Shown here piece by piece: positions 40,246-50,389 of a DNA stretch of 64,000 bases. The first letter of the stretch is position 1, and each line of letters begins with the position of its first letter. Source of the stretch: Sphingopyxis sp. PET50 (GTDB taxonomy: Bacteria > Pseudomonadota > Alphaproteobacteria > Sphingomonadales > Sphingomonadaceae); NCBI RefSeq assembly GCF_025244705.1, contig NZ_CP104207.1:2170001-2234000 (forward strand), in the 5' to 3' direction. Below the pieces are notes generated by a model. That model saw nothing but the letters and a program-made list of their open reading frames with translations. It did not search any database and was not told the DNA's origin. Both the position numbers and the translations under genes were made by a program.

Positions 40246-42064
40246 CCTCCTCCTCCCCCTCGACGATTTCAAGGCGGCGCTGTCGAGCGTCGCGCGCGCG
40301 GTGACGCGCGATGCCGAGGTCGAGGTCGGCTTCACCGCCGACGCCCCCGCGCAGATCGGCAAGACGATCAAGGTGCCGACGCCGTCGCGCACGCTGCCCG
40401 CCGAACAGGTCGCCGAGGCGCGCGGCTTCGCCGACGGCTATGCGCTGCAGATGAAGCATCACAGCGAGAAGCTCCACGCCGCCGCGCGCCCCGCCGAGCC
40501 GCTCGCCGCCGCTGCCTTCGACGCGATGGAACGCGCGCGGGTCGAGGCGCTCGGCGCGCGCCACATGGAGGGCATGCGCGCCAACCTGTCGGCGAGCCTG
40601 GCGATGCGGATGCGGTCGGACCCGATCGCGCGCGCGCAGAGCCGCGACGATGTCCCCGTCTCCTCGGCGCTCGAACTGATGCTGCGCGAGGCGCTGACCG
40701 GCGAGGCGCCGCCGCCGGGCGCCGAACATGGCCTGGGGCTGATCAGCGACTGGATCGCGCGGGCCGCCGGCGGCGACCTCACCGCGCTCGCGATGCAGAT
40801 CGACGACCAGGCCGCCTTTGCCGAAACCGCCAAGCTCGCGCTCCGTCACCTCGACCTCATCCATGGCGACGAACCGATGGACGAGGGCGCCGAGGACAGC
40901 GGCGAGGAGGATCAGAGCGAGGCCGAGGAGTCGCCCGAGGAGCAGGAAAGCGAGGATGGCGGCACCGGCGAAAGCCAGGTCGATGCGCGCGCCGAGACCG
41001 CGGGCGACCAGGCCGACGACGGCGACAGCGATCCCGACGCGCAGGAGATGGAAGCCGACGGCGAGCCCGAGATGGGCGGCGAAGGCGACGAGGGCATGCT
41101 GCCGGTGCGCCCCAACCGCCTGCCGACCGACGTTCCCGACTTCAACTATGTCCGCTTCACCGAAAAGCATGACGAGGTGATCGCGGCGACCGAGCTGTGC
41201 GACGCCGACGAACTGACCCGGCTGCGCTCCTACCTCGACCAGCAGATGCAGCATCTGCAGGGCGCGGTGACCAAGCTCGCGAACCGGCTCCAGCGCCGGT
41301 TGATGGCGCAGCAGAACCGCGCCTGGGATTTCGACCAGGAGGAAGGCCAGCTCGACGCCGCGCGCCTCGCCCGCGTCATCGTCTCGCCGGGCCAGTCGCT
41401 GAGCTACAAGATCGAGCGCGACACCGACTTCCGCGACACCGTCGTCACGCTGCTGATCGACAACAGCGGGTCGATGCGCGGCCGCCCGATCAGCATCGCG
41501 GCGATCAGCGCCGACATCCTCGCGCGCACGCTCGAACGCTGCGGGGTGAAGACCGAAATCCTCGGCTTCACGACGCGCACCTGGAAGGGCGGGCAAAGCC
41601 GCGAGGACTGGCTCGCAGCCGGCCGCCCGACGCACCCCGGCCGCCTCAACGACCTGCGCCACATCATCTACAAGCCCGCAGACGAACCCTATCGCCGCGC
41701 GCGCAAGTCGCTCGGCCTGATGATGCGCGAGGGGCTGCTCAAGGAGAATATCGACGGCGAGGCGCTGATCTGGGCGCACAGCCGCATCGTCAACCGCCCC
41801 GAGGAACGCCGCATCCTGATGGTGATCTCCGACGGCGCGCCGGTCGACGACAGCACGCTGTCGGTCAACCACGGCGCCTATCTCGACCAGCATCTGCGCC
41901 AGGTGATCGACTGGATCGAGACCCGCTCGCCGGTCGAGCTCTGCGCGATCGGCATCGGCCACGACGTCACGCGCTATTACAGCCGCGCGGTGACGATCAT
42001 GGACGCCGAACAGCTCGGCGGGACGATGGTCGAGCAGCTGGCGGGGCTGTTCGATATCGACTGA
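40242..42064 (+). CDS. cobT: Aerobic cobaltochelatase subunit CobT, frameshift in a C-run at the start
   Basis: ATG 40242 then ACC TCC TCC TCC and a run of five C; adding one C gives [20 protein letters not shown], the expected N-terminus. Domains: N-terminal helical part, acidic linker about 215-320 ([20 protein letters not shown]), C-terminal von Willebrand A domain with MIDAS in [13 protein letters not shown] and [13 protein letters not shown]. About 607 residues. Pairs with CobS; here they are separated by three unrelated genes, though on the same strand. Confidence 0.93.
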
Positions 42065-42243
42065 TCCGCGACGCGACGGGGTGGGTGACAACCCCTTTTC
42101 CCCTCGTTACAACCGCTTCCCAACGCAGCAGGGACTCGCGGCCTTACGACGAGAGCCGCTGCGCAGACATATGTGCTGATGGGTCGCCGGCACGACGAAC
42201 GAGCCGCACCATGGGGTGCATGGCCGAGGGGGGCGACTGTCAT

Positions 42244-43890
42244 ATGAAAAAAGCATCCGACCTGTTCATCGAATGCCTCGAGGAAGAAGGCGTCGAATAT
42301 ATCTTCGGCGTTCCGGGCGAGGAGAATCTCGACTTCCTCGACAGCCTGTCGCGCTCGGCCAAGATCAAGCTGATCCTGACGCGGCACGAACAGGGCGCGG
42401 GCTTCATGGCCGCGACCTATGGCCGCCACACCGGCAAGACCGGCGTCTGCCTCGCGACACTCGGCCCCGGCGCGACGAACTTCGTCACCGCCGCCGCCTA
42501 TGCGCAGCTTGGCGGCATGCCGATGATGATGATCACCGGTCAGAAACCGATCAAGAAATCGAAGCAGGGCCGCTTCCAGATCCTCGACGTCGTCGCGATG
42601 ATGGGGCCGATCACCAAATATACCCACCAGATGGCCTCGTCCGACAATATTCCGAGCCGCGTGCGCGAAGCCTTCCGCCTTGCCGAGGAGGAAAAGCCCG
42701 GCGCGGTGCATATCGAGCTGCCCGAGGATATCGCCGACGAGCATACCGACAGCACGCCACTGGCGCGCAGCCATTCGCGCCGCCCGACCGCCGATGTGAA
42801 GTCGATCCGCGAGGCGGTGAAGGCGCTGGAGGAAGCGCGGTCCCCCGTCCTCGTCATCGGCGCGGGCGCCAACCGCACGATGACCAGCCGCATGCTGCTG
42901 CAGTTCATCGAAAAGACCGGCATCCCCTTCCTGACCACCCAGCTCGGCAAGGGCGTGATCGACGAGCGGCACCCGAAGTTCCTCGGCTGCGCCGCGCTCA
43001 GCGCGGGCGATTTCGTCCACCGCGCGGTCGAGGCGTCGGACTGCATCGTCAACCTCGGCCACGATGTCATCGAAAAGCCCCCCTTCTTCATGCAGCGCGG
43101 CGGGCCGACCGTCATTCACGTGTCGACCAAGACCGCCGAGGTCGATCCGGTCTATTTCCCGCATATCGAGGTGATCGGCGACATCGCCAACGCGATCTGG
43201 CAGATGAAGGAGGACATCGTCCCCAACGGCGGCTGGAAATTCGACCATATGCTGAAGTTCCGCCAGGCCGAGGTCGACCATACCAGGCCGCTCGCCGAGG
43301 ACGCGCGCTTCCCGATCTTCCCGCCGCACCTCGTCCAGTCGATCCGCGACGCGATGCCCGACGACGGCATCATCTGCCTCGACAACGGCGTCTACAAGAT
43401 CTGGTTCGCGCGCGGTTACACCGCGTGCCGCCCGAACACCGTGCTGCTCGACAATGCGCTCGCGACGATGGGCGCGGGGCTGCCGTCGGCGATGATGTCG
43501 GCGATGCTCTATCCCGACCGCAAGGTGATGGCGATCTGCGGCGACGGCGGCTTCATGATGAACAGCCAGGAAATGGAGACCGCGGTCCGCCTCGGCCTCA
43601 ACCTCACCGTGCTGATCCTCAATGACTCGAGCTACGGCATGATCCGCTGGAAACAGGCGAACATGGGGTTCAAGGACTGGGGACTGACCTATGGCAACCC
43701 CGATTTCGTCAAATATGCCGAAAGCTATGGCGCCAAGGGGCATCGCGTCGAAAGCGCGGCGCATCTGAAGGAACTGCTCGCGCATACGCGCGACACGCCG
43801 GGGGTGCATCTGATCGACTGCCCGGTCGATTATTCGGAGAATGACCAGATTTTGAACATCGACATCAAGAAGCTGTCGAAGGAGTTGTAA
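42244..43890 (+). CDS. ThDP-dependent acetolactate synthase-like enzyme
   Basis: 548 residues from ATG 42244. The catalytic glutamate is in LTRHEQGAGFMAATYGR; the ThDP motif starts at CGDGGFMMNSQEMETAV and ends at LILNDSSYGM. FVTAAAYAQLGGMPMMMITG and KKSKQGRFQILDVV place it near the AlsS/catabolic acetolactate synthases, without a regulatory subunit gene nearby. The next gene is an aldehyde dehydrogenase, so a decarboxylation giving an aldehyde is another option. The 179-bp leader has a weak hairpin (GGGGT...ACCCC plus TTTT, 42079-42100) that may end cobT transcription; no other element is clear. Confidence 0.88.
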   Translation: MKKASDLFIECLEEEGVEYIFGVPGEENLDFLDSLSRSAKIKLILTRHEQGAGFMAATYGRHTGKTGVCLATLGPGATNFVTAAAYAQLGGMPMMMITGQKPIKKSKQGRFQILDVVAMMGPITKYTHQMASSDNIPSRVREAFRLAEEEKPGAVHIELPEDIADEHTDSTPLARSHSRRPTADVKSIREAVKALEEARSPVLVIGAGANRTMTSRMLLQFIEKTGIPFLTTQLGKGVIDERHPKFLGCAALSAGDFVHRAVEASDCIVNLGHDVIEKPPFFMQRGGPTVIHVSTKTAEVDPVYFPHIEVIGDIANAIWQMKEDIVPNGGWKFDHMLKFRQAEVDHTRPLAEDARFPIFPPHLVQSIRDAMPDDGIICLDNGVYKIWFARGYTACRPNTVLLDNALATMGAGLPSAMMSAMLYPDRKVMAICGDGGFMMNSQEMETAVRLGLNLTVLILNDSSYGMIRWKQANMGFKDWGLTYGNPDFVKYAESYGAKGHRVESAAHLKELLAHTRDTPGVHLIDCPVDYSENDQILNIDIKKLSKEL

Positions 43891-43899
43891 TTCTTCATT

Positions 43900-44015
43900 C
43901 CCCTCCCGCAAGCGGGAGGGGCAGCGAGACTTACGAGCTTGCTCGTTAGTCGCAGCGGGGTGGGCATCCGCACCGCTGCTGGCCCACCCCCAACCCCTCC
44001 CGCCTGCGGGAGGGG
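43900..44015. repeat. Inverted CCCCTCCCGC pair with internal module
   Basis: Outer palindromes 43900-43921 and 43994-44015; between them GCAGCGAGACTTACGAGCTT and GCTCGTTAGTCGCAGCGGGG, a module shared in inverted form with 14188-14301. It occupies nearly the whole gap between the ThDP enzyme and aldehyde dehydrogenase genes. Confidence 0.85.
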
Positions 44016-44026
44016 GGAGAAGCTGC

Positions 44027-45461
44027 ATGAAACTCAAGGACGTCTACCCGCTCTACCTCAACAACAAGGCGGCGCAGCCGAACAGCGACCTCGAGGTGAT
44101 CGACAAATATACCGGCGAGGTCGCCTTCCGCACCGCACTCGCGACGCCCGACGTCATCGACGAGGCGATCGCCGGGGCCGTGCGCGCCGCCGAACCGATG
44201 GCGCGGCTGGCGAGCTATGAGAAGCAGGACGTGCTCAACCATTGCGTCGCGCGCTTCAAGGAACGCTATGACGAACTCGCCTATGCGCTGTGCGTCGAGG
44301 CGGGCAAGCCGATCGCCGATGCCGAGGGCGAGGTCGGGCGGCTGATCGACACCTTCCGCATCGCCGCCGAGGAAGCGGTGCGCAATTACGGCGAGATCCA
44401 GCCGCTCGACATCTCCGCGCGCGCCAAGGGCTATATGGGCATGTGGAAGCGCGTGCCGATCGGCCCGTGCAGCTTCATCTCGCCCTTCAACTTCCCGCTC
44501 AACCTCGCGGCGCACAAGATCGCGCCGGCGATCGCAATCGGTTGTCCCTTCGTGATGAAGCCCGCCTCGATGACCCCGCTCGGCGCGATCATCATGGGCG
44601 AGGTGCTCGCCGAATGCGACATATTGCCCGAGGGCGCCTTCAGCATCCTGCCCGCGAGCCGCGCCGGCAGCGACCTGTTCACCACCGACGAGCGGCTCAA
44701 ACTGCTGAGCTTCACCGGCTCGCCCGGCGTCGGCTGGGATTTGAAGGCCAAGGCGGGCAAGAAGAAGGTCGTGCTCGAACTCGGCGGCAATGCCGCGGTC
44801 GTGGTCGACAAGGACGCCGACCTCGACCATGCGCTCGCCCGCATCATCTTCGGCGGCTATTACCAGTCGGGGCAGAGCTGCATCCACGTCCAGCGCGTGA
44901 TCATCCATGAGGATATCTACGACACTTTCCGCGATATGCTCGCCGCGAAGGTCAAGACGCTCAAATCGGGCGATCCCAAGCTCCACGACACCTTCATCGG
45001 CCCGATGATCTCGGTGAAGGAGGCGACGCGCCTGAAAGGCTGGATCGACGCCGCGGTCGCCGCGGGCGCCACCCTGCTCGCCGGCGGCGGCTGCGAGGGC
45101 AATATGCTCGAAGCGGCCTTGCTCGAAAATGTCCCGGCGGGCAGCGATGTCGTGACCGAGGAAGCCTTCGGCCCCGTCGTCGTGCTCAGCAAATTCTCGA
45201 ACTGGGAGGACGCGCTCGCCGAGGTCAACGACAGCAAGTTCGGCCTTCAGGCCGAGCCTGTTCACCCGCGACCTGCACAAGGTGCTCGAGGCGTGGGACC
45301 ATCTCGACGTCGGCGGCATCGTCGTCAACGACGTCTCCTCCTACCGGGTCGACAACATGCCCTATGGCGGGGTCAAGGACAGCGGGCTGGGCCGCGAGGG
45401 TGTGCGCTTTGCCATTGAAGATATGAGCGAAATTCGCAATCTGGTGATCCGGCGAACCTGA
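44027..45461 (+). CDS. Aldehyde dehydrogenase, one frameshift
   Basis: NAD(P)-dependent oxidation of an aldehyde to an acid. ATG 44027 (MKLKDVYPLYLNNKAAQPNS). Motifs: SPFNFPLNLAAHKIAPAIA, KLLSFTGSPGVGW, catalytic glutamate in LELGGNAAVVV, catalytic cysteine in YQSGQSCIHVQR. One extra A near 45252 shifts the frame after SKFGLQA; the rest is GLFTRDLHKVLEAWDHLDVG and ends IRNLVIRRT. About 477 residues. The 150-bp gap to the next gene has no gene. Confidence 0.92.
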
Positions 45462-45611
45462 TTGGATCGTGGCTGAACCGATATGTGTCAAATTGGCAAC
45501 GTCACCGAACTGCCTCGAAACTTTCTCCGAACTGTCGCGACTTTGATTCGCGCGCTGTAACAAAACTCCTGTCTAGGCCGGTGGCAGCTAAGGCTGCTTT
45601 CGGAGTGCGAC

Positions 45612-46493
45612 ATGGCGACGATTTCCACCCTCCCCATCCCCGCCCGCTTCCAGGATGGCTTCGGCGGCGAGCCGCATATTCCCGAAAGGGTCATCGGCGA
45701 GCGCCGCAATTACCGCGCCGTGTGGGTCAGCGACATCCACCTCGGCACGCGCGGCTGCAACGCGCCGCTGCTGATCGACTTCTTCGACCATGTCGATTGC
45801 GAGACACTCTATCTCGTCGGCGACATCATCGACGGCTGGCGATTGAAGAAGCGCCACTTCTGGCCGCCCGAGCATAACGACGTCGTGTGGCGCGTGCTCA
45901 AGCGCGCCAAGCGCGGCACCCGCGTCGTCTATGTCCCCGGCAACCATGACGAGATGATCAAGCCCTTCGACGGCTTCGACTTCGGCGGCGTCGAGATCCG
46001 CCGCGAGGCGATCCACGAAACCGCCACCGGCAAGAAATTGCTCGTCGTCCATGGCGACGATTTCGACGCGGTGATGCTCGCGCACCGCTGGCTCGCCTTC
46101 GTCGGCGACGCCGCCTACACCGCGCTGATGAAGTGCAACGTCGTGGTCAACTGGGTGCGCCACAAGCTCGGCCTGCCCTATTGGTCGCTGTCGATGGTCG
46201 CCAAGCACAAGGTCAAGAACGCGGTCCAGTTCATCGGCCGCTACGAGGAAGTCGTCGCCCACGCCGCGCGCACGCGCGGGGTCGACGGGGTGGTGTGCGG
46301 CCATATCCACAGCGCCGAAATGCGCGAGATCGACGGCGTCGACTATTATAACGACGGCGATTGGGTCGAGGGCTGCACCGCGCTGGTCGAGCATCATGAC
46401 GGCACGATGGAAATCCTCCACTGGGCCAGGGAAGTCGCGAAGCGCAGCGTTCCGGCGCAGCTCGAACTGCCCGCCCCGGCCCGCGCCGCCTGA
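45612..46493 (+). CDS. Metallophosphoesterase, UDP-2,3-diacylglucosamine diphosphatase (LpxH)-like
   Basis: 293 residues. Metal ligands in WVSDIHLGTRG, LVGDIIDGWRL, VPGNHDEMIK, VVHGDDFDAVML and CGHIHSAEM form the calcineurin-like five-motif set, with the LpxH-like spacing. It may work in lipid A or another envelope glycolipid pathway, since it overlaps (TGATG) a glycosyltransferase gene. Sphingomonads make glycosphingolipids in place of LPS, so a sphingolipid-related role is conceivable but unproven. Confidence 0.85.
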   Translation: MATISTLPIPARFQDGFGGEPHIPERVIGERRNYRAVWVSDIHLGTRGCNAPLLIDFFDHVDCETLYLVGDIIDGWRLKKRHFWPPEHNDVVWRVLKRAKRGTRVVYVPGNHDEMIKPFDGFDFGGVEIRREAIHETATGKKLLVVHGDDFDAVMLAHRWLAFVGDAAYTALMKCNVVVNWVRHKLGLPYWSLSMVAKHKVKNAVQFIGRYEEVVAHAARTRGVDGVVCGHIHSAEMREIDGVDYYNDGDWVEGCTALVEHHDGTMEILHWAREVAKRSVPAQLELPAPARAA

Positions 46494-47540
46494 TGCGGAT
46501 CCTGATCGTTACCGACGCATGGGAGCCGCAGGTCAACGGTGTCGTGCGCACGCTGCAGGCGACGATCGGCGAGCTGCGCAAGGCCGGACATGCGGTCGAG
46601 GTCATCTCGCCCGACCTCTTCCGCTCGATCCCCTGCCCCTCCTACCCGGAAATCCGGCTCGCCTTCGCGGGCCGGCTGCGCCGTCGGGCGGCGCATCCGC
46701 GCCTTCGCGCCGCAGGCGATCCATATCTCGACCGAAGGGCCGCTCGGTCTGGCGGCACGGCGCTGGTGCATCGCCAACCGCTTCCCCTTCACCACCGCCT
46801 ACCACACGCGCTTTCCCGAATATGTCGCGGCGCGCCTGCCCGTCTCGCCCGGCCTCGTGTGGCGTTTCATCCGCTGGTTCCACCGCCCCGCGCGGCACAT
46901 CATGGTCGCGACGCGCAGCCTCGCGCGCGAACTCGCCGAACAGGGGCTGACGCAGACGATGCTGTGGGAACGCGGGGTCGACCACGGCCTGTTCCGCCCC
47001 GGCCGCGCGCCGCACCCGGCCTATGAAGGTCTCGCCCGTCCGATCCAGCTCTATGTCGGCCGCGTCGCGGTCGAGAAGAATATCGAGGCCTTCCTCGATA
47101 CCGCGCAGCCCGGCACCAGGGTCGTGGTCGGCGACGGCCCCGCGCTCGCCGAATTGCAGGCGCGCTATCCGGACGCGGTCTTTCTGGGCAAGCAGACCGG
47201 CGAGGCGCTGGCTTCGGCCTATGCCGGCGCCGACGTCTTCGTCTTTCCCAGCAGGACCGACACCTTCGGCCTGGTCATCATCGAGGCGCTGTGCTGCGGC
47301 ACCCCGGTCGCCGGCTATCCCGTGCCGGGCCCCGGCGACATCGTTCGCGACGGTGCCGGGGCGCTCGACGAGAATCTCGACCACGCGATCGCCGCGGCGC
47401 TGGGGTGCAAGCGCAGCGATGCCGCGGCGCTCGGCGCGCGCTATCAATGGTCGGCCTGCACCGCGCAATTCGCCAAGGCGCTGACCTTCGTGCCCGCCGC
47501 CGCCAAGGGCGCGGCGCTGGGCACGACGATCCCCGCGTAG
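46493..47540 (+). CDS. Glycosyltransferase family 4, one frameshift
   Basis: ATG 46493 gives MRILIVTDAWEPQVNGVVRT, the GT4 N-terminus. The frame shifts near 46682 to RRIRAFAPQAIHISTEGPLG. The C-terminal nucleotide-sugar half has LYVGRVAVEKNIEAFLD, FPSRTDTFGLVIIEALCCGT with the E-x7-E type motif. About 349 residues. The last codon, TAG at 47538, is also the first three bases of the MITE-like element. Partner of the LpxH-like gene; substrate unknown. Confidence 0.88.
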
Positions 47541-47682
47541 GCTGTATCGACATTCAGAAGATGGCGAGCCGAAAATGGTGGTTTTCCGTGACCCGGAGCG
47601 CAGCGCACTCGATGTGCGTGAGCACCGGAAGCGCGGAAAGCCGCCATTTGCAGGCCGCCAGGGCTGAATGTCGATAAGCCTA
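47538..47682. mobile_element. MITE-like hairpin element, copy 1
   Basis: 145 bp with terminal inverted repeats TAGGCTGTATCGACATTCAG (left) and, inverted at the right, TAGGCTTATCGACATTCAG. The inside also pairs (AAAATGGTGGTTTTCCG with CGGAAAGCCGCCATTT) and closes with CGCAC-TCGAT-GTGCG. Left TAG is the stop codon of the glycosyltransferase and right CTA is the stop of the TonB receptor on the other strand. Copy 2 is at 57151-57296. Confidence 0.8.
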
Positions 47683-50141
47683 AAAGGCCTTGCGCCACTC
47701 CAGCTCGATATAGCGGCCCAGGGGGTCGATATAGCCAGGCTGGTAATTGAGCGGCACGATGCCATTGCCGTCGGTGATCTTGCGCTGCGCGTCAAAGATA
47801 TTGTCGATCGACAGGCGCAGGCGCGATCCCTTCAGGAAGGGCAATTTCTCGATCAGCTTCGGCTTCTGGTTGAAATCCATGAAGACGCGCAGGTTGAAGG
47901 TCGCGAGATCGCCGAACTTCAGGTCGCCCGCGGTGCCGCCGGTGACCGTGCTGCCGCTGTCATATTTCGCGCTCAGCCGCACGCCGATGCCCTTGTTGAA
48001 GACGCCGCCGTCGAGTTCGACGAGGTGACGATTGCTGCCGCCACCCCCGGCCGTCGCCGAACCGTCGAGCAGGTCGAGCTCGGGCACGCCGGGGCGGATC
48101 AGCACCGTGTCGGTCAGCTTGATCGTGTGATAGAGCGATACCTGCCAGCGGCCGCCCTGCGGCCCGCCCAACATGCCGCCCGGACCTCCGGGGCCGCGAC
48201 CGCCGCCGCCCGCGCGCGGACCGCCGCCGGGCCCGCGCGCCCGCCCGGCACCCGGACCGCCTTCGCCGCCGGCCCCCTCGGGCCGGGCGCCGCCGCGACC
48301 GCCGCCCGCACCGGGAGCGCCCTGCTGGGGCTGGCCGAAGCTCTTGCCGAAGTTGAAACCCCAGCGGATCTGCGAATTCTCGCTGCGGTCGAAATTGACC
48401 GGACGCAGGTCGAGCGCGGTCAGCACGCCATTGGTGTCGCGCGTCACGCGGTCGGGAAAGGCCGCCTCGATCTCCGGCGTCAGCAGCGGAAAGCCGCTCG
48501 CCGTGTCATAGCTTTTGTTGCGGTTGTAATTGACCGACAGGTTGAGCCCCTCGATCATCGGCGGCGACCAGTTCAGGCCCAGCTTGAGATCGCGGCGCTG
48601 CTCGGCGAGCAGCAGAGGATTGCCGCCCGTCGTCGTCGTGATTTGCACCGTCTGTCCGGTCGCGAAATCATAATAGGTGACCGCGGGTGTCACCAGCGGC
48701 GCAGCGCCCAGTTGCTGGATGCCGGGGGCCGCCTCGTCGTTGTTGAAGCTCGCGATCAGCGACAGGTTGTCGGTCACCCCCCAGTTGAGGTTGGCGCCCC
48801 AGCTCTTGAGCGCCGCAAAATCGCTCGGGTCCTGATACTGCCCGCTCAGCGTCAGCGACACGCGGCCGAGCTTGCCGACCTCATATTCGGGGTCGAGCAG
48901 CGGGATGGTCAGCGACCCGAACACGCCGGGCAGGTCGCGCGCGAGGTCGGTCGTCGTCACGCCGTTCGCATTGTCCGACCGGCTGTCGAAGCGCAGCCCC
49001 GAATAGCTCGCCGTCGCCGACAGGCGGATCGGGCCGGCCCAGCCTTCGGTCACCGTTCCCGACAGGTTGGCGTTGCCGCCGAAACTCTGCTGGCTGCTGT
49101 CGAAACGATCGGTTCGCGGCGTGCCGACGACGACGCGGTCGGTGAAGGTGCGTTGGTCGGCATCGGAATAATTGGCCGAGGTCGACCAGCGCCAGTCGCC
49201 GATCATGCCGTTGACGCTCGCGGTCGCGGCAAGGTTGCGGCTGCGCCCATTGCGTTCGAGCGGATCGGACGCGCCGCCCAGTCCGGGGCCGAGCAGCGAC
49301 AGGCTGTCGGTCTGGTCGAAGCGCAGATTGATCGACGCGTCGGTGACCTTGTTCAGGCTGCGCTGGATCGTCGCGTCGATCTTGTACTGATCGCTCGCGC
49401 CGAGCAGGCTGCGCGCCGGGGCTTCGGCGGCCTGTCGCGGGTCGTCGTAGACGAGATTGCGCTCGCTTTCGCGCAGCATCGTCTGATGCTCCCACCCCGC
49501 GTTGACGTTGAAGCGGCCATTGGCACCGATCATCAGAAAGCTGGGTTCGATCTCGCTCTGGAAACGGCCGCCCTGCGTCGGAATGCCGCCCTCGGCTTCG
49601 ACTGCGAGCTGGCGGAAATTGGGCTTGAGTACCAGGTTGACGACGCGCTCGTCGGCCGAATAACCATATTGCAGCGCGACTTCCTCGGGAAAAATCTCCA
49701 CTTTCGCAATGGCTTCGGGGGGCAGGTTGCGCACTTCCCCAAAACCGCCGATGCGGCGTCCATTGACGAGGATGACGGGCCGCCCGCTGCCGCGTCCGCG
49801 GCCCGACCGCGTCTGCGGCTGGAGTGCGGTGAGCAGTTCCTCGACATTGGACACGCCGTAGCTCGCGATTGCGGCCTCATCGAGTTCGGCCTCGGCGGCG
49901 AAATCGGTGTCGAGCTGGCCCGCGAGGCGCGGTGCGGTCACCACGATGTCGTCTTCGCGGATTTCCTCATAGTCGGGGTCGGCGTCGGTGATCGCGGTAT
50001 CGGCCGCAGCTGATCGGCGGCAGCGATCGCCGTGACCGCGACCGGGCTGGCAGCGCTTTCGGCCATCGCGGGACAAGCGAGCGACGCGCCCGCCGCGAGG
50101 AGGGCGGCCTTGACCGACAGAGAGGAAGACAAGGTCTGCAT
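47680..50141 (-). CDS. TonB-dependent outer-membrane receptor, one frameshift
   Basis: ATG 50141 reads a signal peptide (MQTLSSSLSVKAALLAAGAS ending AMA). Near 50012 the frame shifts to ADPDYEEIREDDIVVTAPRL. The plug domain contains RPVILVNGRRIGGFGEVRNL and PPEAIAKVEIFPEEVALQYG; the rest is a 22-strand-type barrel ending in YIELEWRKAF with the C-terminal aromatic. About residues 610-680 are an unusual Gly/Pro/Arg stretch (GGGRGGARPEGAGGEGG). Ligand unknown. The stop TAG is provided by the MITE end. Confidence 0.88.
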
Positions 50142-50325
50142 GGGAGAGGGAAGCCTTTTTTCTTTTGTCTTTGCATTTCTTTAGCGAGGCAGGCTGAACC
50201 CGCCATGACGCCCGCTTGCATCGGCCGTTCAGCTAGGCGGCGTTTGTCGCAACAATATGGCAGTGCAACAAAAGTTCCACCAACAGCGGATAGGAGCCGC
50301 CCGACAGCAGTCCCATGCTCGAACG

Positions 50326-50359
50326 AAAAAGGGGCGCCCCGCCCGGGACGCCCCTTTTT
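50326..50359. terminator. Bidirectional intrinsic terminator
   Basis: AAAAAGGGGCG (50326-50336) pairs with CGCCCCTTTTT (50349-50359), A-run on one side and T-run on the other. It ends the barrel-protein gene on the minus strand and separates it from the TonB receptor promoter. The rest of the 248-bp gap is promoter-like without named sites. Confidence 0.85.
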
Positions 50360-50389
50360 CTGTGGCAGGTTCTGAAGCCGGTCCGCCCG

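Noticed and set aside
42065-42243. Riboswitch or attenuator leader before the acetolactate synthase-like gene
   Set aside because: No leader peptide rich in branched-chain codons and no known aptamer pattern; only a weak hairpin with four T close to the cobT end.
45500-45575. Possible Pho box upstream of the LpxH-like gene (CTGTCGCGACT, CTGTAACAAAACTCCTGTC)
   Set aside because: Half sites are not 11 bp apart and the second is imperfect; contrast with the clean site at 59513.
47668-50013. 781-codon frame on the plus strand opposite the TonB receptor
   Set aside because: Shadow of the receptor gene; no family-like sequence and low complexity Arg/Ala/Gly composition.
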